DNA from: Clonostachys chloroleuca
Taxonomy: Eukaryota > Ascomycota > Sordariomycetes > Hypocreales > Bionectriaceae
Assembly: GCA_037952775.1 (NCBI GenBank)
Contig: JBANAY010000004.1
Location: 10,106,001-10,170,000 of the forward strand
Length of the DNA: 64,000 nt
Direction of reading: 5' to 3'
The notes under the pieces: model-generated
Databases searched by the model: none
Seen by the model: only the letters and a program-made list of their open reading frames with translations
What the model was told of the DNA's origin: nothing
Shown here: in pieces, positions 12,243 to 24,144 of the stretch
Numbering within the stretch: position 1 is the stretch's first letter
Layout of the letters: the number at the start of each line of letters is the position of its first letter
Translations under genes and position numbers: made by a program

Positions 12243-14131
12243 GCTGGGGATTCAGGTCCATTGAATTGCACGAGACGAGACGATAGGCGAAGGCTTGGTA
12301 TTCTTGTTTGCGCGATGGGAGCTGGTTCGTGAATGATGCGCGTCCGGTCAACTTACACGGTGGTGTGGATTCATTCCGGATCGCGGACTCACGTGCAAAT
12401 TAATGGCCCAAAACAGAAACCACTGGTTGAGTGGTGCCAAGGGGGCTGGTGGGGCAGGAGCGGGGCGGCATCGCTCACCAAACAGACTCGCGGCTCCCTC
12501 AAGTTTAGGTCGCATAGGTAGGTAGGTGCCTACCCTACAGCTGCAACAGCACAAGCCAGGCTATGCCAGACCAAGATGCAAAGTGCCACTCCTTATGGGG
12601 TGATCACGGTTAGCGGAAATTAAAGAGAGATTGAACAAATTTTAGGCTGCCTGCCAAGTTTCCTCTTTCCCCGAATTCTGCCTTCTATTGTGACAACACA
12701 GAAAGCACTTTCAACCTGTCAGAAATCCAATGCATCTACCATCCAGGGCCCACTGGACTAAACTCGCCCATTGGCAGATGGGACACGCTTGATCTGCATG
12801 TGCGACCCAGATGATCCACAACACCAACCACTTGAAATGTGAGAAACTCTCCTCCGCGCCGAAGCAATCGAGAACTACCCGAAGCCAGTATCAGTTGTGG
12901 ATATAGGGTAGGTGAGGAGGTGCGACCCATACGGCCCACAACACTCACCAATAAAAATGCAAATTACTCTCTTCTCGCCGAAGCAGTCGAGAGATGTCCG
13001 AAGCCAGTACCAACTGTGGATATAGGGTAGGTGAGGATGTGTGGCCATATGACCCACAACTCCAACCTCTTAAAATGCAAGAAGCTCTTTCCTCGCCGAA
13101 GCAATTAAGAGGTGCCCGAAGCCACTACCCATTTTGGATGTAGGCAAGTACCTTAGGTAGGGCAGGTGGGGAGCTGTGAAGTGCCAGCGCCTGCCACACG
13201 GAGTTAATTCCACCCACACACCAGAGAGCCTCAATTGGCATACGTATGCGGCCCTTGTTAAAATCAATCGCATCGCTCAATTACTAACTTGCTACCCCTT
13301 CAGCCGTCCGAACGGCATATCTTGGCCTCTTGCTACTCGAAAACCATGGCCCTTACGTTGGTTTTGCGTGCTGCCTGCTCAGCGGCGGGGAAGGCAACGC
13401 AACTGGCGCACACTCGTCACTTTTCCCTCGCATAGGCATCAGAAACAATAGCGAGATGTGCAATAGCCGGGCCCTGGGATTGGCCCAGAGAGGGGAAAAT
13501 TTTCAAGCTGAAGCGGCGCAAGACAAGGTGGTGAGGACTAACGCGGGGTGATGCTGGTGGCTGACGCACATCAGAACATGAATGCTCGCTGTCGGTCGAG
13601 TCGGTGACGGTCATTTCGGCTCGCCCAAGGACACGCATTGCTCCAGCCTGCACGCACCTGGCCCGCTAGAGTTGTTTCCAAGAAGACGGAACACGCAGAC
13701 TAGTTGGCACCTACATCAAGGCAGACCGCCGGCGTCCCTACCGAGCCTTGCGGAGGAGCTGATTTGAAACAGTCGTTTCTTTTTCCTGCCTGCCGTTTCT
13801 CAGCTTGTGGTGTGGCCCTGAACTATCTACCGGTTGCATTATTGCCATGCCTTTGGTTCTCACATCGCCTTGAATTATTTTCCCCAGCGTGGCTGCCTAT
13901 CACGGCATTTAAACCAAGCACTGGACGATTGAAGTGAGCTTCTCCAACTCGACCTCTTGCGACGAACGTGTTGGTCGATGTGACATAAGGCACATCCGAG
14001 CACCAGGTGCCGACCCAACAGCAAGAACTCGTTATATCAATAGAGTGCTCCCGAAACTGCCTATCATTTTACCCCTCATTTACTTCACTTTTACCTCTTC
14101 GGCGCTTCTACATTGACCAACTTGACCGACC
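12243..14131. other. Intergenic, upstream of REV3; holds tandem repeat
   Basis: 1.9 kb between the divergent REV3 and 2EXR genes. No supported gene. It contains a TAGGTAGGTAGGTGCCTACC motif near 12515 and the tandem repeat at about 12802-13165. Confidence 0.55.
12802..13165. repeat. Three diverged tandem copies of a ~120-bp unit
   Basis: Units begin near 12802, 12922 and 13041 (periods 120 and 119). Shared landmarks in each copy are GACCCA...CCACAAC, then GCCGAAGCAAT or its variant, CCCGAAGCCA or its variant, and then GGATATAGGGTAGGTGAGG in copies 1 and 2, degraded in copy 3. The copies differ by many substitutions, so the array is not recent. Confidence 0.8.
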
Positions 14132-15360
14132 ATGTCTTCTATCCCTGAGCACCTGCAACTCTTCAACCCGATTCTAGGCCATGGCTCTGAGCAATCTTTC
14201 CCCCAGTTCTCGAAGTTTCCTCTCGAAATTCGTGTCCACATTTTCAAGCTATCCCTGCTCCGCGAACGATTCTTCCAACTCTGGCTCGAACGAGATGACC
14301 AGCTCGTTGGACCCAAGGACCGCATCAGCGGAAACCGCTACATTGTCAATGTCCAGGGACGCAACATCCACAGCAAACTTCTTCGTGTCAATAGAGACGC
14401 GAGGCACGCTGCCCTGGCCTTCTACCGAGTGCACATTCCATGTCGACATGAGTGGTGCGGCAGAACTCGGAGCGTGGGCTTTCTCTATGTCAACCCAGAG
14501 AGAGATATCCTGCGCATAGGCTTTCTGCCACCTCACGCCGGGCCATCAACCCCCCTCCCAATGTCCGAAAGCCGTGTATTGTGGACTTCCTTCTGGATAC
14601 ACAAAGGCGTGATCCCCATCACATTGGGCTGGAGAAGATTGCACTTCCAACGGACTCTGCCCGACAACTTATATCGGAAGACATGGCAGTGGACGATCCC
14701 GAATGTCGTGAGCTCTTCGCCCGGGCCTTCTCCAACGTTAGGCACATATTCTTCGTCTGCCTCGAACAAAACGAGCGTCTGTGCTTGCCATTTGATCCAG
14801 CCGCGCCGCCCATGGCTCCTTGGCAGTTCTCTCGCTCCCGCCCGCTTCTTGGGTCGAACTCTGGGTTTACTCGGCTTCCCCGCGATCCCCGTCCCGTCTC
14901 GGCGGATTTGCAATACGTCTTTCCAGGATGCATCATGCCGAGACAATACGTGTATAACTGGTTCAAACTCTTGGCAGACTGGGGCTGCCATCGCCAAGAT
15001 GGGAGCGTCGAGTATCATTTCCTGGTCTCACAGTTCAGCAATCGCGCAAACGTTTATGATGCCCCCGTCATCAAAATGACGACTGAATTTCATAATGAAC
15101 GGGGCGTAGGACAAATGTTCCGGTCAATCTTCCAAACTGCCACGGGATCAACAGGCATCGTCGACAGAGCCACGGCCGCGAAATTTGCAAGCAGCCACAT
15201 CAGCTTACGTCTGGCAAACCAACCAGAGTATCCGGACCTGGTGGCACGTCTAGCAGATACTGCAACACTCGAGCTCGTGGAGAACACAGAACGCTTGCCG
15301 AAGCTCGCCATTGGCTTCTGGGTGTTTCCCCTTGAAGCTCTGGGGGACTTACTCAACTAG
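14132..15360 (+). CDS. 2EXR-domain protein, one-base frameshift
   Basis: Seen: start at 14132 (GACCATGTC context). The N-terminal SFPQFSKFPLEIRVHIFKLS matches the 2EXR motif of a large fungal family of unknown function. The frame continues through FLYVNPERDILRIGF, then the family-like sequence (CIVDFLLDTQ, HIGLEKIALP, NVRHIFFVCL) continues one base out of phase to 15360. The switch point is the C6 run at 14550-14555. One more C would join the halves into about 409 aa of whole codons. No intron with usable GT/AG fits the gap. Given the same pattern in seven other genes here, a sequencing deletion is more likely than a pseudogene. The function of 2EXR proteins is not established. Confidence 0.75.
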
Positions 15361-16036
15361 GAGTATCTAGGGATGATCCAAGGCGGTCCCCAGTCAGGAC
15401 AATTGATATGTCGGACTTCCCACCGGAGCTTTACCTAGCAGAGCTGTCTTAGGTGATGTCACTATGTCGACCATTTCTTATTTCTGTCTTGTTATTTCTT
15501 TTTGTAAGTCAACGTCGGTCAATCATTTGTGCTACCAGCCGCTGACCACAGCCTGCATACTCATGGCAGAGTTGAATCATAATGCGCCCAACGCTTCGAT
15601 AAAGAAAAAAATTGTTCACCGCCATGAACGATTCAAGAGTGAAGACTAGTCTCAAAAACCACTGTTCACACGCCTGGCGGTCTTGGCGTTTATTTCTATT
15701 TCGTTCGTTTCCTAAAGTTAGTCACTCCCTCGGTAGTCAACAGATCACTTGTGCAATATTGTTTCTCTTAAGATGGCAACATCAATTTCGAATTTTGATC
15801 CCAATGTGAAGCCTCGTGTGCCTACGAATAGCGGTTCCCCTATACTTTCTCGTTATAAAATATTGACTAACTGTCTCTTTTCTAATCACAGGGTTGATAC
15901 GTATTAACCTCGGGTAAGGGGTTATGGTATATGCTAAACCCAGCAGAAACTGAGCACTCTACAGAAAGAAGCTATCCTATCTCACCTTCCGCCTAGCTGT
16001 ACCTGGACGTTTTCTGGATACTCCCTGAGGTCTTGC
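15361..16036. other. Intergenic between convergent genes
   Basis: 676 bp between the 3' ends of the 2EXR gene and the minus-strand gene at 16037. AT-rich; no gene seen. It presumably holds both 3' UTRs. Confidence 0.5.
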
Positions 16037-17749
16037 TTAACGTGAAGGCCTTGGACCAGCACTGGTCTGCCCAGGTCTTGACTGAGAGCCACCATTGTGT
16101 GCGACCTCCTGCAAGCGTCTGCTCCTTCGTAAAGGTTCAGGGGTAGCGATCGTGGAGAGAGCGGGGACGCCTAGCCCAGGCGAAGACTGACGAGTCTCAG
16201 ACCGTGCTTCAGATGCATTCTGTTGGCGTTGTGGCCCGCGCCCGCTCTTTCGATGAAACTTGGACACCTTCGTCGGATGGGCTGGACCGGTAGTAGTATG
16301 TGCTATTTGCACAGTTTGTCCATCCCCGGATCGTTGTCCCTGTGATAGCGTAGCGAGACGAGCTTCTCGAGCTTTCGTTATCGCTGAGTAATATTCATAT
16401 TGTTCCCGCTGTGACAGGACACGCTGACGAGGATTCATTCTCGCTGAGTACCATAAGTTTGAGGCAGTGGAAGCGTGGCTAATATCGCTCTTCAGCAACT
16501 CTCTAGGACTAGGGGCCTCAATTAGGTCTTGCGGAGACGAGTTTGGGTAAGTACCCGTCACTGGGCCCAAAGGTGCAGCCCCGGTTCCATAGCCGTGGCT
16601 CTCAAGCACCCCCGAAATACTGTCCGTCGGTGGTTCTTCTTGCTGAGGCGCAATCCGGATACTGAACAATTGGTTATACGGCTCGGCAGGTAGATCGGCC
16701 CTGGATATCGACCGGGGAGGTGCTTGTTCCCTTTCATACCTATTGCCGTCGGGCGGGATCGTCCAAGCAGGCACAACATCATCCTCTCGAAGCATCTCCT
16801 CAAGAGACTGTTCGTGCTTCCAGGACATCCCAGGCAGCAAACCCCATTCTCGATTCCAGATGCCCCTCTTCGTCCAGGTATCCTTCACCCTCGCATAGGC
16901 CGCCGTATTAATGTCGGGAGGAGTCTCGTCAGTGGCTCTTCCCTCATTTGGCTCTTCCTGGAACCGTCTCTCCGGTGCCCAGTTATGAAGGTAATAATCA
17001 ATCTTGCCGTATATCGTCCGGAAAGGATCAAAGGAGCGCATGGTGGGAGAATTCATCTCGTCTTGAATTCGTTCGCGTTCTTTTGACACTTGATAGACGA
17101 ACTGATGAAAAGGGCGTGACGCTTCGCGTTCACGTTCACGCTCTCGTACGAGTCGTCGCTCCGCAGACCCTTGCAGCTCCTCCGCACGCTTTGCCCGTCT
17201 CGGTTTCGCTTCTGCTCTCTCGCGAGGGGGGCCGAACAGAGAATATGAAGGTTCACCCTCGGCCGCCGAATCGTCCTCCGATTCAGACTCGAGCTCGAGT
17301 GGTTCTTCGTACTTCCACCTCCCCGTCCTGAATCCGTCTGCCCATTTCTCTTTCCAGATACCCTGCTCCACCCAGCGCGCCCTGACGTTCTCCAACGCAA
17401 GTTCATGGTGACTCTTCCTTGTCGGAACACCGTATGTACAATTTCGACTTGCTTCTTCGATCCGTTCCCTCTCTTCAACTAGTTCGGCGCCAAATTGGTT
17501 TGAAGGCAACGAAGCCCGATGCTCTTCTATCCGCTTCCGTTTTCGTCGTTCCTCGCGGAGTCTGTGTTCCTCGCTGCCCGGTTCAGGACTCCGGAGCAGT
17601 CTTGAAATGTGTGAAAAGTGAGCAGTATTCAATGGTGGAGGTTCACTGAACTGCTCCCCCTCACGGACAAGCCGCTCCCGATTTTCGAGAAGTGCTGCTG
17701 GGGCTGGCGTGGGCCCAAACAGTCCGCCCCCTCGAATATTGTTAGCCAT
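16037..17749 (-). CDS. Hypothetical charged protein with duplicated WxxxGIW motif
   Basis: Single exon, about 570 aa, starting at the ATG at 17749 (MANNIRGGGLFG); the frame upstream has no ATG. Very rich in Arg, Glu, Ser and Pro, with helical REERRKRKR and REREREREAS tracts. A motif occurs twice: VRARWVEQGIWKEKW...WKYEEPLE near residues 120-155, and VKDTWTKRGIWNREW...WKHEQSLE near 295-330. Consensus is W-x3-GIW-x-[KR]-[ED]-W-x8-12-W-K-[YH]-E. The C terminus has PLRRSRRLQE, a short basic motif seen at the ends of many fungal proteins of unknown role. No signal peptide or membrane segment. I do not recognise a named family. The reading frame is intact. Confidence 0.65.
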   Translation of the reverse strand: MANNIRGGGLFGPTPAPAALLENRERLVREGEQFSEPPPLNTAHFSHISRLLRSPEPGSEEHRLREERRKRKRIEEHRASLPSNQFGAELVEERERIEEASRNCTYGVPTRKSHHELALENVRARWVEQGIWKEKWADGFRTGRWKYEEPLELESESEDDSAAEGEPSYSLFGPPRERAEAKPRRAKRAEELQGSAERRLVREREREREASRPFHQFVYQVSKERERIQDEMNSPTMRSFDPFRTIYGKIDYYLHNWAPERRFQEEPNEGRATDETPPDINTAAYARVKDTWTKRGIWNREWGLLPGMSWKHEQSLEEMLREDDVVPAWTIPPDGNRYEREQAPPRSISRADLPAEPYNQLFSIRIAPQQEEPPTDSISGVLESHGYGTGAAPLGPVTGTYPNSSPQDLIEAPSPRELLKSDISHASTASNLWYSARMNPRQRVLSQREQYEYYSAITKAREARLATLSQGQRSGDGQTVQIAHTTTGPAHPTKVSKFHRKSGRGPQRQQNASEARSETRQSSPGLGVPALSTIATPEPLRRSRRLQEVAHNGGSQSRPGQTSAGPRPSR

Positions 17750-18591
17750 GGAGGAGTTTGCGTTGGGAACCAAAGGAAGAAAGTAAAAAACTTATGGGAG
17801 TATTTTATTTTGGAGCGAGTTCTGTGATAGACGCCGTGCTGTTTTATATGCGCCAGCGGTCGGCGCCTACGGGCCTGTCAATCAATTGTGTATTCACGAG
17901 ATACGTTTGCAAATGAAGGGCTGTCTTCGTATTTACCAATCCTTTATTAGGCATTCACAGTCGACCGTCTCAAAGGCAAGACACACAGACCTCGGCGCGG
18001 TGTAAGAGCTAGTTAGGTGAGCAACAACGATTGTCCGATGCCCGAGACCAGGGACAAGTATTCTTTCAGGCATGAGCTCTCAGAACCCTCCCTGGCCTTT
18101 GCTACCAGCCATCTCAGCGTTAATGGCTCTTCTTCGCTTCCTTTAGAAACTCGGTAGCCCCAAGTGCCCGTCTGGCTCAAGGGTTTGTCAATAGAAGCAT
18201 TTTGTTTATCTGATGCTGTCTCTTCCGTCCAGTCCTTGTTTTCGATGTTGACTTCCTTATTTTAAAATAGACTCTCCCTTTGTGCTCATGCATCTCTACC
18301 CAGCAGGACTTGCGGGACTCACCGGAACCCGTCTACACAGATCCTGCAGCTGTGATGGGACGACTTAGCAGTGCAGGAGGAAGGTATGTCATTTCATGGT
18401 ATAGAACCGGGCGCCAGGGCCAGCCACAGATGAGTGCAAGTTCAGAGATTTAGCATCTAAAGCTACAAGCGAACGTGGCCTAGGGGCGGCCCAATGGCTC
18501 AGGATGGGCTGGGATGCTGTTCCAAGAGGCGGATTCCGGCATGATCCTGTCAAATATTCCAGTCGAGCTCTGAACTACTACGTATTGCGTT
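17750..18591. other. Intergenic, about 840 bp
   Basis: Upstream of the minus-strand gene ending at 17749 and downstream of the kinase-like gene. No supported gene. CCAATCAATT-like and TATATG sequences lie near 17840-17890 but are not diagnostic. Confidence 0.45.
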
Positions 18592-19640
18592 TCACAGCCC
18601 TGAGTCGGTCAATGTGTCTCTGCCCGCCCAGGCATCTGACTCGCCCCATCGCTCCAGGAGCCAGCCGTTCCAAGCCTCCGTCTCTCCGAAACGCCCGATG
18701 GGCTGGGGCACCCAGGGACCAAAGTCGCGGGGCGAGCCCTGGTCCCAGTGAAAGCAGATGGGACTCTTAGGCATGGAACCCCGCGGCTGGAGAAGACTCT
18801 GGTTCTTGGAGTTCTTCCAAGTAAATACATGGGAGTAGGAGAAGTCGAGGAGAACAGTGCGAGAAGGGGGCTGGCCCAGTCGTCAGTGTCCATGCCGAGC
18901 ATGACATTTCTCGGAGCGAGATCGTTTTGCATGACGCCGATGAATCTGAGCCTACAGTCGATCTCCAAGATCTGGGCTGTGATGTCTAGGCGGAGCGCCA
19001 GGGGTATTTTGAGATACAAGTCGTTCGTCATGAGCGTCTCCATCGACACTCCCTGTACATCCTCCATGAGAACCATGCGAGCAGGGTAGGTTAGACCGCT
19101 GGATTGGGGTGTGTCGAGTAGGGGGAGGGTGAGTGTGAAGGAGCCGTGATACTGGGGGGTGAACTGCCCGTCGAGGCTGGAATTCTGGATTTCTGTATAT
19201 GCGGAAGACTCTAGGCTGTAGTCATGGTCCGCAGACCAGGTGGCATCACCGGGATATTGATAGTATAATGGGTCGAATATTTTGGCAACATAGGTTTTAG
19301 CTCTACATTCATCGAGATAGCACCGCACTACTTGAGGACCCCGCCCGTCCCTGCACACGATCTGGTTGAGGATGTGGAAGACATGTGGCGGCCCATCTGC
19401 CGGTGGTGTCTCAATCAGGGGATGCTCTCGCAGACACCAATCGGTCTGCGGCGACTTCATCTCGGCCCAGAAATCAAAGGAGGTGAAGCGCTCCCGGGCC
19501 GGCGGTTCAGTGATATAGCCTGCTCCGAATGGGACGGGGGGTCGGTGGGGACGGATCGTGAAGCTGGCGCCGCCGTGATATGGCAAAGGGGGCCGGCGGG
19601 GATCCGGAGGAGTGGGAAGGCTCCCGAGGGGCGGGGCCAT
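18592..19640 (-). CDS. Fungal kinase-like protein, one-base frameshift
   Basis: Seen: ATG at 19640 (MAPPLGSLPTPP); the frame upstream has no ATG. RCYLDECRAKTYVAKIFDP looks like the lysine strand, MVLMEDVQGVSMETL a hinge-like segment, and GVMQNDLAPRNVML a catalytic loop of HxDLxxxN type with Q in place of H. After GMDTDDWASP the frame becomes meaningless, while one frame over reads RTVLLDFSYSHVFTW (a D-F-S/G-like metal motif) and runs to a stop at 18592. The switch is at the G5 run 18866-18870 (C5 on the coding strand). One more base gives about 349 aa in whole codons. Probably an assembly deletion. The QND in place of HxD suggests weak or no kinase activity if that residue is real. Confidence 0.7.
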
Positions 19641-21178
19641 GTCTTCCGGAGATAGCAAAGGGAATGAAGGCAAGAGGCAGATGCGAAACGTTGAAGGAGA
19701 GTCGGAAATGAAAGGAAGGCAGATGGAGATGGCGGCGGTGTGGGGAGTGGATTGCGCGGCGGGAATGGCGACAAGGGAAGAGGGAAGAGGAAAAGCGTTC
19801 GCAATTGAACCGGGGTATTGGCAAGGTCAGCGAATCAAGGCGCTGGTGGATGTCAAGAAGCTTGTCTGGTTTGAGAAAGGCATAACCCGTCGGTTTGAAG
19901 CGCCCATTCCCGGTATCCTTGGCCTGGTCGAGTTTGAGGTTGTACATAACATCGAGAGGCTGATGGCTGTGCACGATGGACCGAGGACGGGACTGATTCG
20001 GGGGCAAACACATCCTGTGCTTCTGTCTTCTCAAGTGCAAGATACATGGCCTAGGGACCGTAGTCTCGTCATTGAAGCTTGCCCTATCTTGGCAAAATTG
20101 GGAGTCACTGAGACCAAGCTGAAGGAGATGGAAGAGGCGTTGAGGCTGCAAGGCGGAAGGGACATGGAGACGAGCTGTGAGTGGCTCATTCAATTGAAAA
20201 CCAGCTCCACAAAACAAAGCCATCGGTCAATGATGCTGCCATGGCCAAGCTCGCATAAATGAGCTGAACATGCCCAGAATAATATTAGCAGCGGCTGCAC
20301 CGCGAGACATTTGTCAATAGACCATCCAGCTGGCTACGAGTAACGATGCAAATGTGCGGCTGGAGGGTGCACATCTCTGGGTGTGGGATCGATCGGCCTG
20401 GGCGGCGCAGAGCTGAGAGAGAGCGGCATCGACATGGAGCGACAAGGAAAGTGCAGACTGCATCCGGCGGCGGCTGCAGCAAGTAGATGCGAGAGCCGGT
20501 ACATCGCAGCATGACTGAATCCAAGTGCATCGACTAGTATCTCTACCTGCATTCACCACGCCCAGACCGCTTCGAGGCCGGCTCCCGACAGCTTTTGGTA
20601 CTCGCAGGTATCGGCTCAGTGCAATGTGCAACCCTCTGCACCAACGATGTTGCGAGATTCCACCCACGAGCGGCACATCTAGAACATGGCGCACGCATGC
20701 AAAAGTGCGCAATCTCAATCGCCTCAGCCCTCTGCGATACAAGCATCTGTCCTCTGCGTTGCCAGCACCGAGAAGAGACATTGCGGTGCTTGTCAAGGAG
20801 CAGCAAGACAAGCTGCATGTCTGGGCAATTAATTACACAAAAAGGCTGGCAAAATTGCCCGACTCTGCTCTCTGGCCTCTGTGCATCACTGCGGGCGCTC
20901 GTCCTACAGAGGGTGGATGGATGTCTCACCCGTCGCCGTATCTGCTGTGGGAGTGCCTTATTAGGCTCTCGACATTGATCCGTCCATCTGATTTGATGGT
21001 TTAGGTTGGGTCCGGCTTTCTCTTCGACTGGATTGATACCCCGCGACCGACGAGCTGAGTTGCTTCTTCATCCTGCACCTTTCACCATCACCAGCCATCA
21101 TTTGAAGGCCGATACTGAATCACTGTAAAGTCTACAGCAACACAAAATCAGCCACCCACCGTCCAGCGGCTGCCCGCA
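19641..21178. other. Intergenic, 1.5 kb, no supported gene
   Basis: Open frames exist on both strands (19612-20262 plus, 19507-20223 minus, 20314-21004 both) but they overlap in opposite directions. They show no domain, signal peptide or splice logic. It lies between divergent genes and probably includes both promoters. Confidence 0.4.
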
Positions 21179-22815
21179 ATGTCGCTCTCCACGCGCAGGC
21201 GGACTCTGCGAAGCACCACTGCGGCTTCTCTTGCCAGCGCTGTTCCGCCCAGAGCCGCCCCTCCTAGGGCTGCTCTGTCCAACTTGGACGCTCTGTCCAG
21301 CGGTGTCTCCTCCAGCTCTTCAAAGAAGCGTCGCCGCGAGTCTGACTCGCCTGAACCTCACCAAGTCGAGGAACCTCACCAAGCCAAGGACGTGATTGTC
21401 GTTGATGTGAAGAATCGCCCAAAACGCCCGCTCCCGCCATCGGCAGCTTCACCAGTATTTGTCAAGAAAGAAGACCAAGATGAGGCCCTGTCTCGCCTTG
21501 ACACACCATCGAAAAGCTCGCCGGTCAAGAAGCGGGCTCGATTTACTTCCCCCCAGTCAGCTCTTCCACGCCGCCAAATATCAAAGGCAAGGTTCGAGAT
21601 ACTCTCTCGTCCCCTCCGAGAAAGCGTCGGCGTCTTCGCCGGCTTGGAACACCAATGCCTCGGACACTGGCTGAGCTGTCTGATCGAACTAGAACGGGCA
21701 ATGCGCCCCGTCTTACAGTGCCAGTGCCCACACCGCCGCGATTGTGGTCCAACTGCATTCCAAACAAGGAGAAGGGTCTCGCCGAAATGAACTCCCTCAA
21801 TGAGCTTGTCCAGCAGGAACCATGGAAGGATACCCTATGCATCGATCCATTGCTGTGGACTAGGGCCCAATGCCGACTTCTCAGCTGTCTGTTCAAGCAC
21901 GACATGGTCTCGCAAAACCGTTTCTTTCCACCCAATTGGTGGGCAGCCCGGGGCTTGAGCAACGAAGATGCGTGCAAGATACATGTAGATGTACATGACC
22001 GGCTCAAAACCCTCGACAACAAGCTGGAGACGCTCAGGCAAGTCCTTGACGAAAACGGCTTCGATATTTTGGGAAACTCTCGTGATATGCCCGAGACAGT
22101 ATTTGTGTCGCCTTTTAGGCGCGAGCTGCCATTCATTTATCACGACAAACCATGGCCCAAGGTCGCCGCAGACGCCATCTTCACGCATACCGCTGGCCAG
22201 AACCTCGCCTATGTCGACCTCGACTACGCACGTTCCAACCGCAGACTAGCTTTGGGGGCTGCACCGCCTTCCTTCCGAGCTGGTCAGCACGCCTCTGCTT
22301 TTGTCGGTTTGGGGCAGCCGTCTCCTGAGAAGCCGCGCCACGATGCAGAGGATCCATATATCGTGGCACTCTTGATTGCATTGGCTCAAAAGCAGCGGCA
22401 AGACGAGGACCGAAGACCTCGACGCCAGCGTGATGCTGCAACCCAGGGCGAGCCACAGACATCCAGACTCCGCACCAAGTCGAAGACACCGAAGCTCCAG
22501 GTCGATAACACAGATACTTGCTATACGGTAAGTCGAGTCCTAATATAGTTGATCATTACCCTGCTAATTAGATCAAAGGTTACTGTCGTGGCCGTCCCGG
22601 AGAAGGCGAAATGCCTGTACTGCTATACCGCGTCCATCCCTCTGAAATTCCTACAGAAGCTCTATGAGCCATCTGAACATACGCCATCTGACTGGGTCAC
22701 GATTTCCTACTTCCGGGCGCCCATGAGGGAGAAAATCCATCTCGTCCAGATGTTGGTCCCTACCATGGAGCAGATAAACTCAGGAAGAGCCAGCAACCCT
22801 CCAACTGAGGGATAG
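21179..22815 (+). CDS. Hypothetical basic, probably nuclear protein; frameshifted
   Basis: Seen: ATG at 21179 (CGCAATGTCG). N-terminal low-complexity region with SSSSSKKRRRESDSP and SPVKKRARF, which resemble bipartite nuclear signals. After KKRARFTSP the coding sense moves to the next frame (SSSTPPNIKGKVRDTLSSPP, RKRRRLRRLG, then DTLCIDPLLWTRAQ, FFPPNWWAARG, PSFRAGQHASAFVGLGQPSP). The switch is at the C6 run 21549-21554. A 51-nt intron at 22528..22578 (GTAAGT donor, CTGCTAAT branch, AAAG acceptor, phase 0) joins DTCYT to VTVVAVPEKAKCLYCYTASI. With one C restored the product is about 528 aa. I do not recognise the family; fungal-specific proteins with a basic N terminus and this conserved C-terminal block seem common. 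Confidence 0.7.
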
Positions 22816-22966
22816 CATACCTTACTGTAAGACATGTACTCCGACAGCTATTCATCGGTATAAGCTACCACAGCGACCTGCTTGTGGCCTCCACTACCTT
22901 TGGCGACGAGGTGTTGAGTTCGCTCGCGTCTAACTCAATGGCCATTGCAAGAAAGTGCGGCCATAG

Positions 22967-23045
22967 ATCATTTCATTATATTGCTTTCTTAAATCACTTT
23001 CATTGTATTTCTTTCTTCATCAATTTCATTATATTACTTTCTTTA
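22967..23045. repeat. Three tandem copies of a ~28-bp T-rich unit
   Basis: Units read roughly ATCA-TTTCATTATATTGCTTTCTT, with small changes between copies (TTGTATTTC, TTATATTAC). They sit about 150 bp past the stop of the gene ending at 22815. Confidence 0.75.
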
Positions 23046-23698
23046 GGGGCTTAGAAGTGGCTGAACGCCGTCAAGGTGGAGAAACTGAAAGAAGCCAGCA
23101 ACATGTCATGTTACTGGCTGAGGCTTTTAGTTGACTTTATAGGGGCCCGATGCAGGAACCAGCGGGACCACTTAGGCCGCCATGGCGCACTCGTTAGAGG
23201 TTTGGTTTTGCCTATGCAGGGCGTCTCAGGCGGAAATGGGTTAGATTGTTTTCTGAGGTTTGTTATTGACCTTGAGGCTTGGGATCTTCAGATTGGCGCA
23301 GGAATATGGGAACCAGCAAAGGGCTGGGTGACTCCCTCAAGTTGTCATTTGTCTGGTTGAACACAGGACCAGCTACGTCGTTTGATGTACTTGCTCGAGA
23401 TTTGGTATTTGTTTCATGGGGGCCTTGAAGGTTGGGAATGTGAAGGGCACACTGTGGGGTTTTGATCTTTCCTTTGAGAATTCGTCCGTCATCTCGCGAG
23501 TCGAGAGACCACGTCTCAAGCCAGAGACTGCGTCTGGCCTCCGAGATGACGCGCCGTCTTCCCCTTGGAACTTTCTCACGACGTTATGATGATCTTTCCT
23601 TTGTATCAGGGGGTTTGATGATACCTGGCTCTCGATTCGTTCTTTGGGGCATCTACCCGAGAGGCCAGTGTAAACCTTTCAATTAATTATGATTTATC

Positions 23699-23731
23699 CC
23701 AACGCTTGCCCAACGCTTGCCCAACGCTTGA
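23699..23731. repeat. 11-bp direct repeat, three copies
   Basis: CCCAACGCTTG occurs three times in a row without change. Confidence 0.85.
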
Positions 23732-24144
23732 CCATCTCCCCTGGCGCGACCGGTGCAAATGTTCAAAGACATTGCCCGCCCTCTCATGTCTTGAATGTGT
23801 GCTAATACTTAGCAACAATCATGACTGGCGACCAAGTATACTACGATGTAGGAACTCTCAGGTAAATAGGCAGTCACTCTGGGGCTGTTGGAAAAGAACA
23901 CTCCCGTGTAAGAAAAAATTTAGATGGTTTTTCAAGCCAGTAAATCTTTATTTCTACTTGAACCAATTCCCATATTAATATACATCTAATTGCCTCTAAG
24001 TGTGCCCAGCCCGGAATAGTTAATAGTCTACAGTCGAAACAAAGAAAGGAGGCGGGGTCATCGGCCTCGCCAAAGACCAGTATTACAGGATATCGAGCAG
24101 GCTTCCTGGGGCCGGGGCTGCACATCGCGCAGTGCCTGGACGCT

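Larger units (their letters stand above)
22816..24144. other. Intergenic with short repeats
   Basis: 1.3 kb without a supported gene between convergent genes. Holds the repeats at 22967-23045 and 23699-23731 and the 3' UTR of the repeat-peptide gene. Confidence 0.5.

Noticed and set aside
19507..20262. Opposing open frames of 216-238 codons on both strands
   Set aside because: They overlap each other and the start of the kinase-like gene. Composition looks random and no domain or splice site supports either.
23699..23731. Short direct repeats as a CRISPR-like array
   Set aside because: Copies abut with no spacers and the organism is a eukaryote. The same applies to the 16-bp array at 32232.
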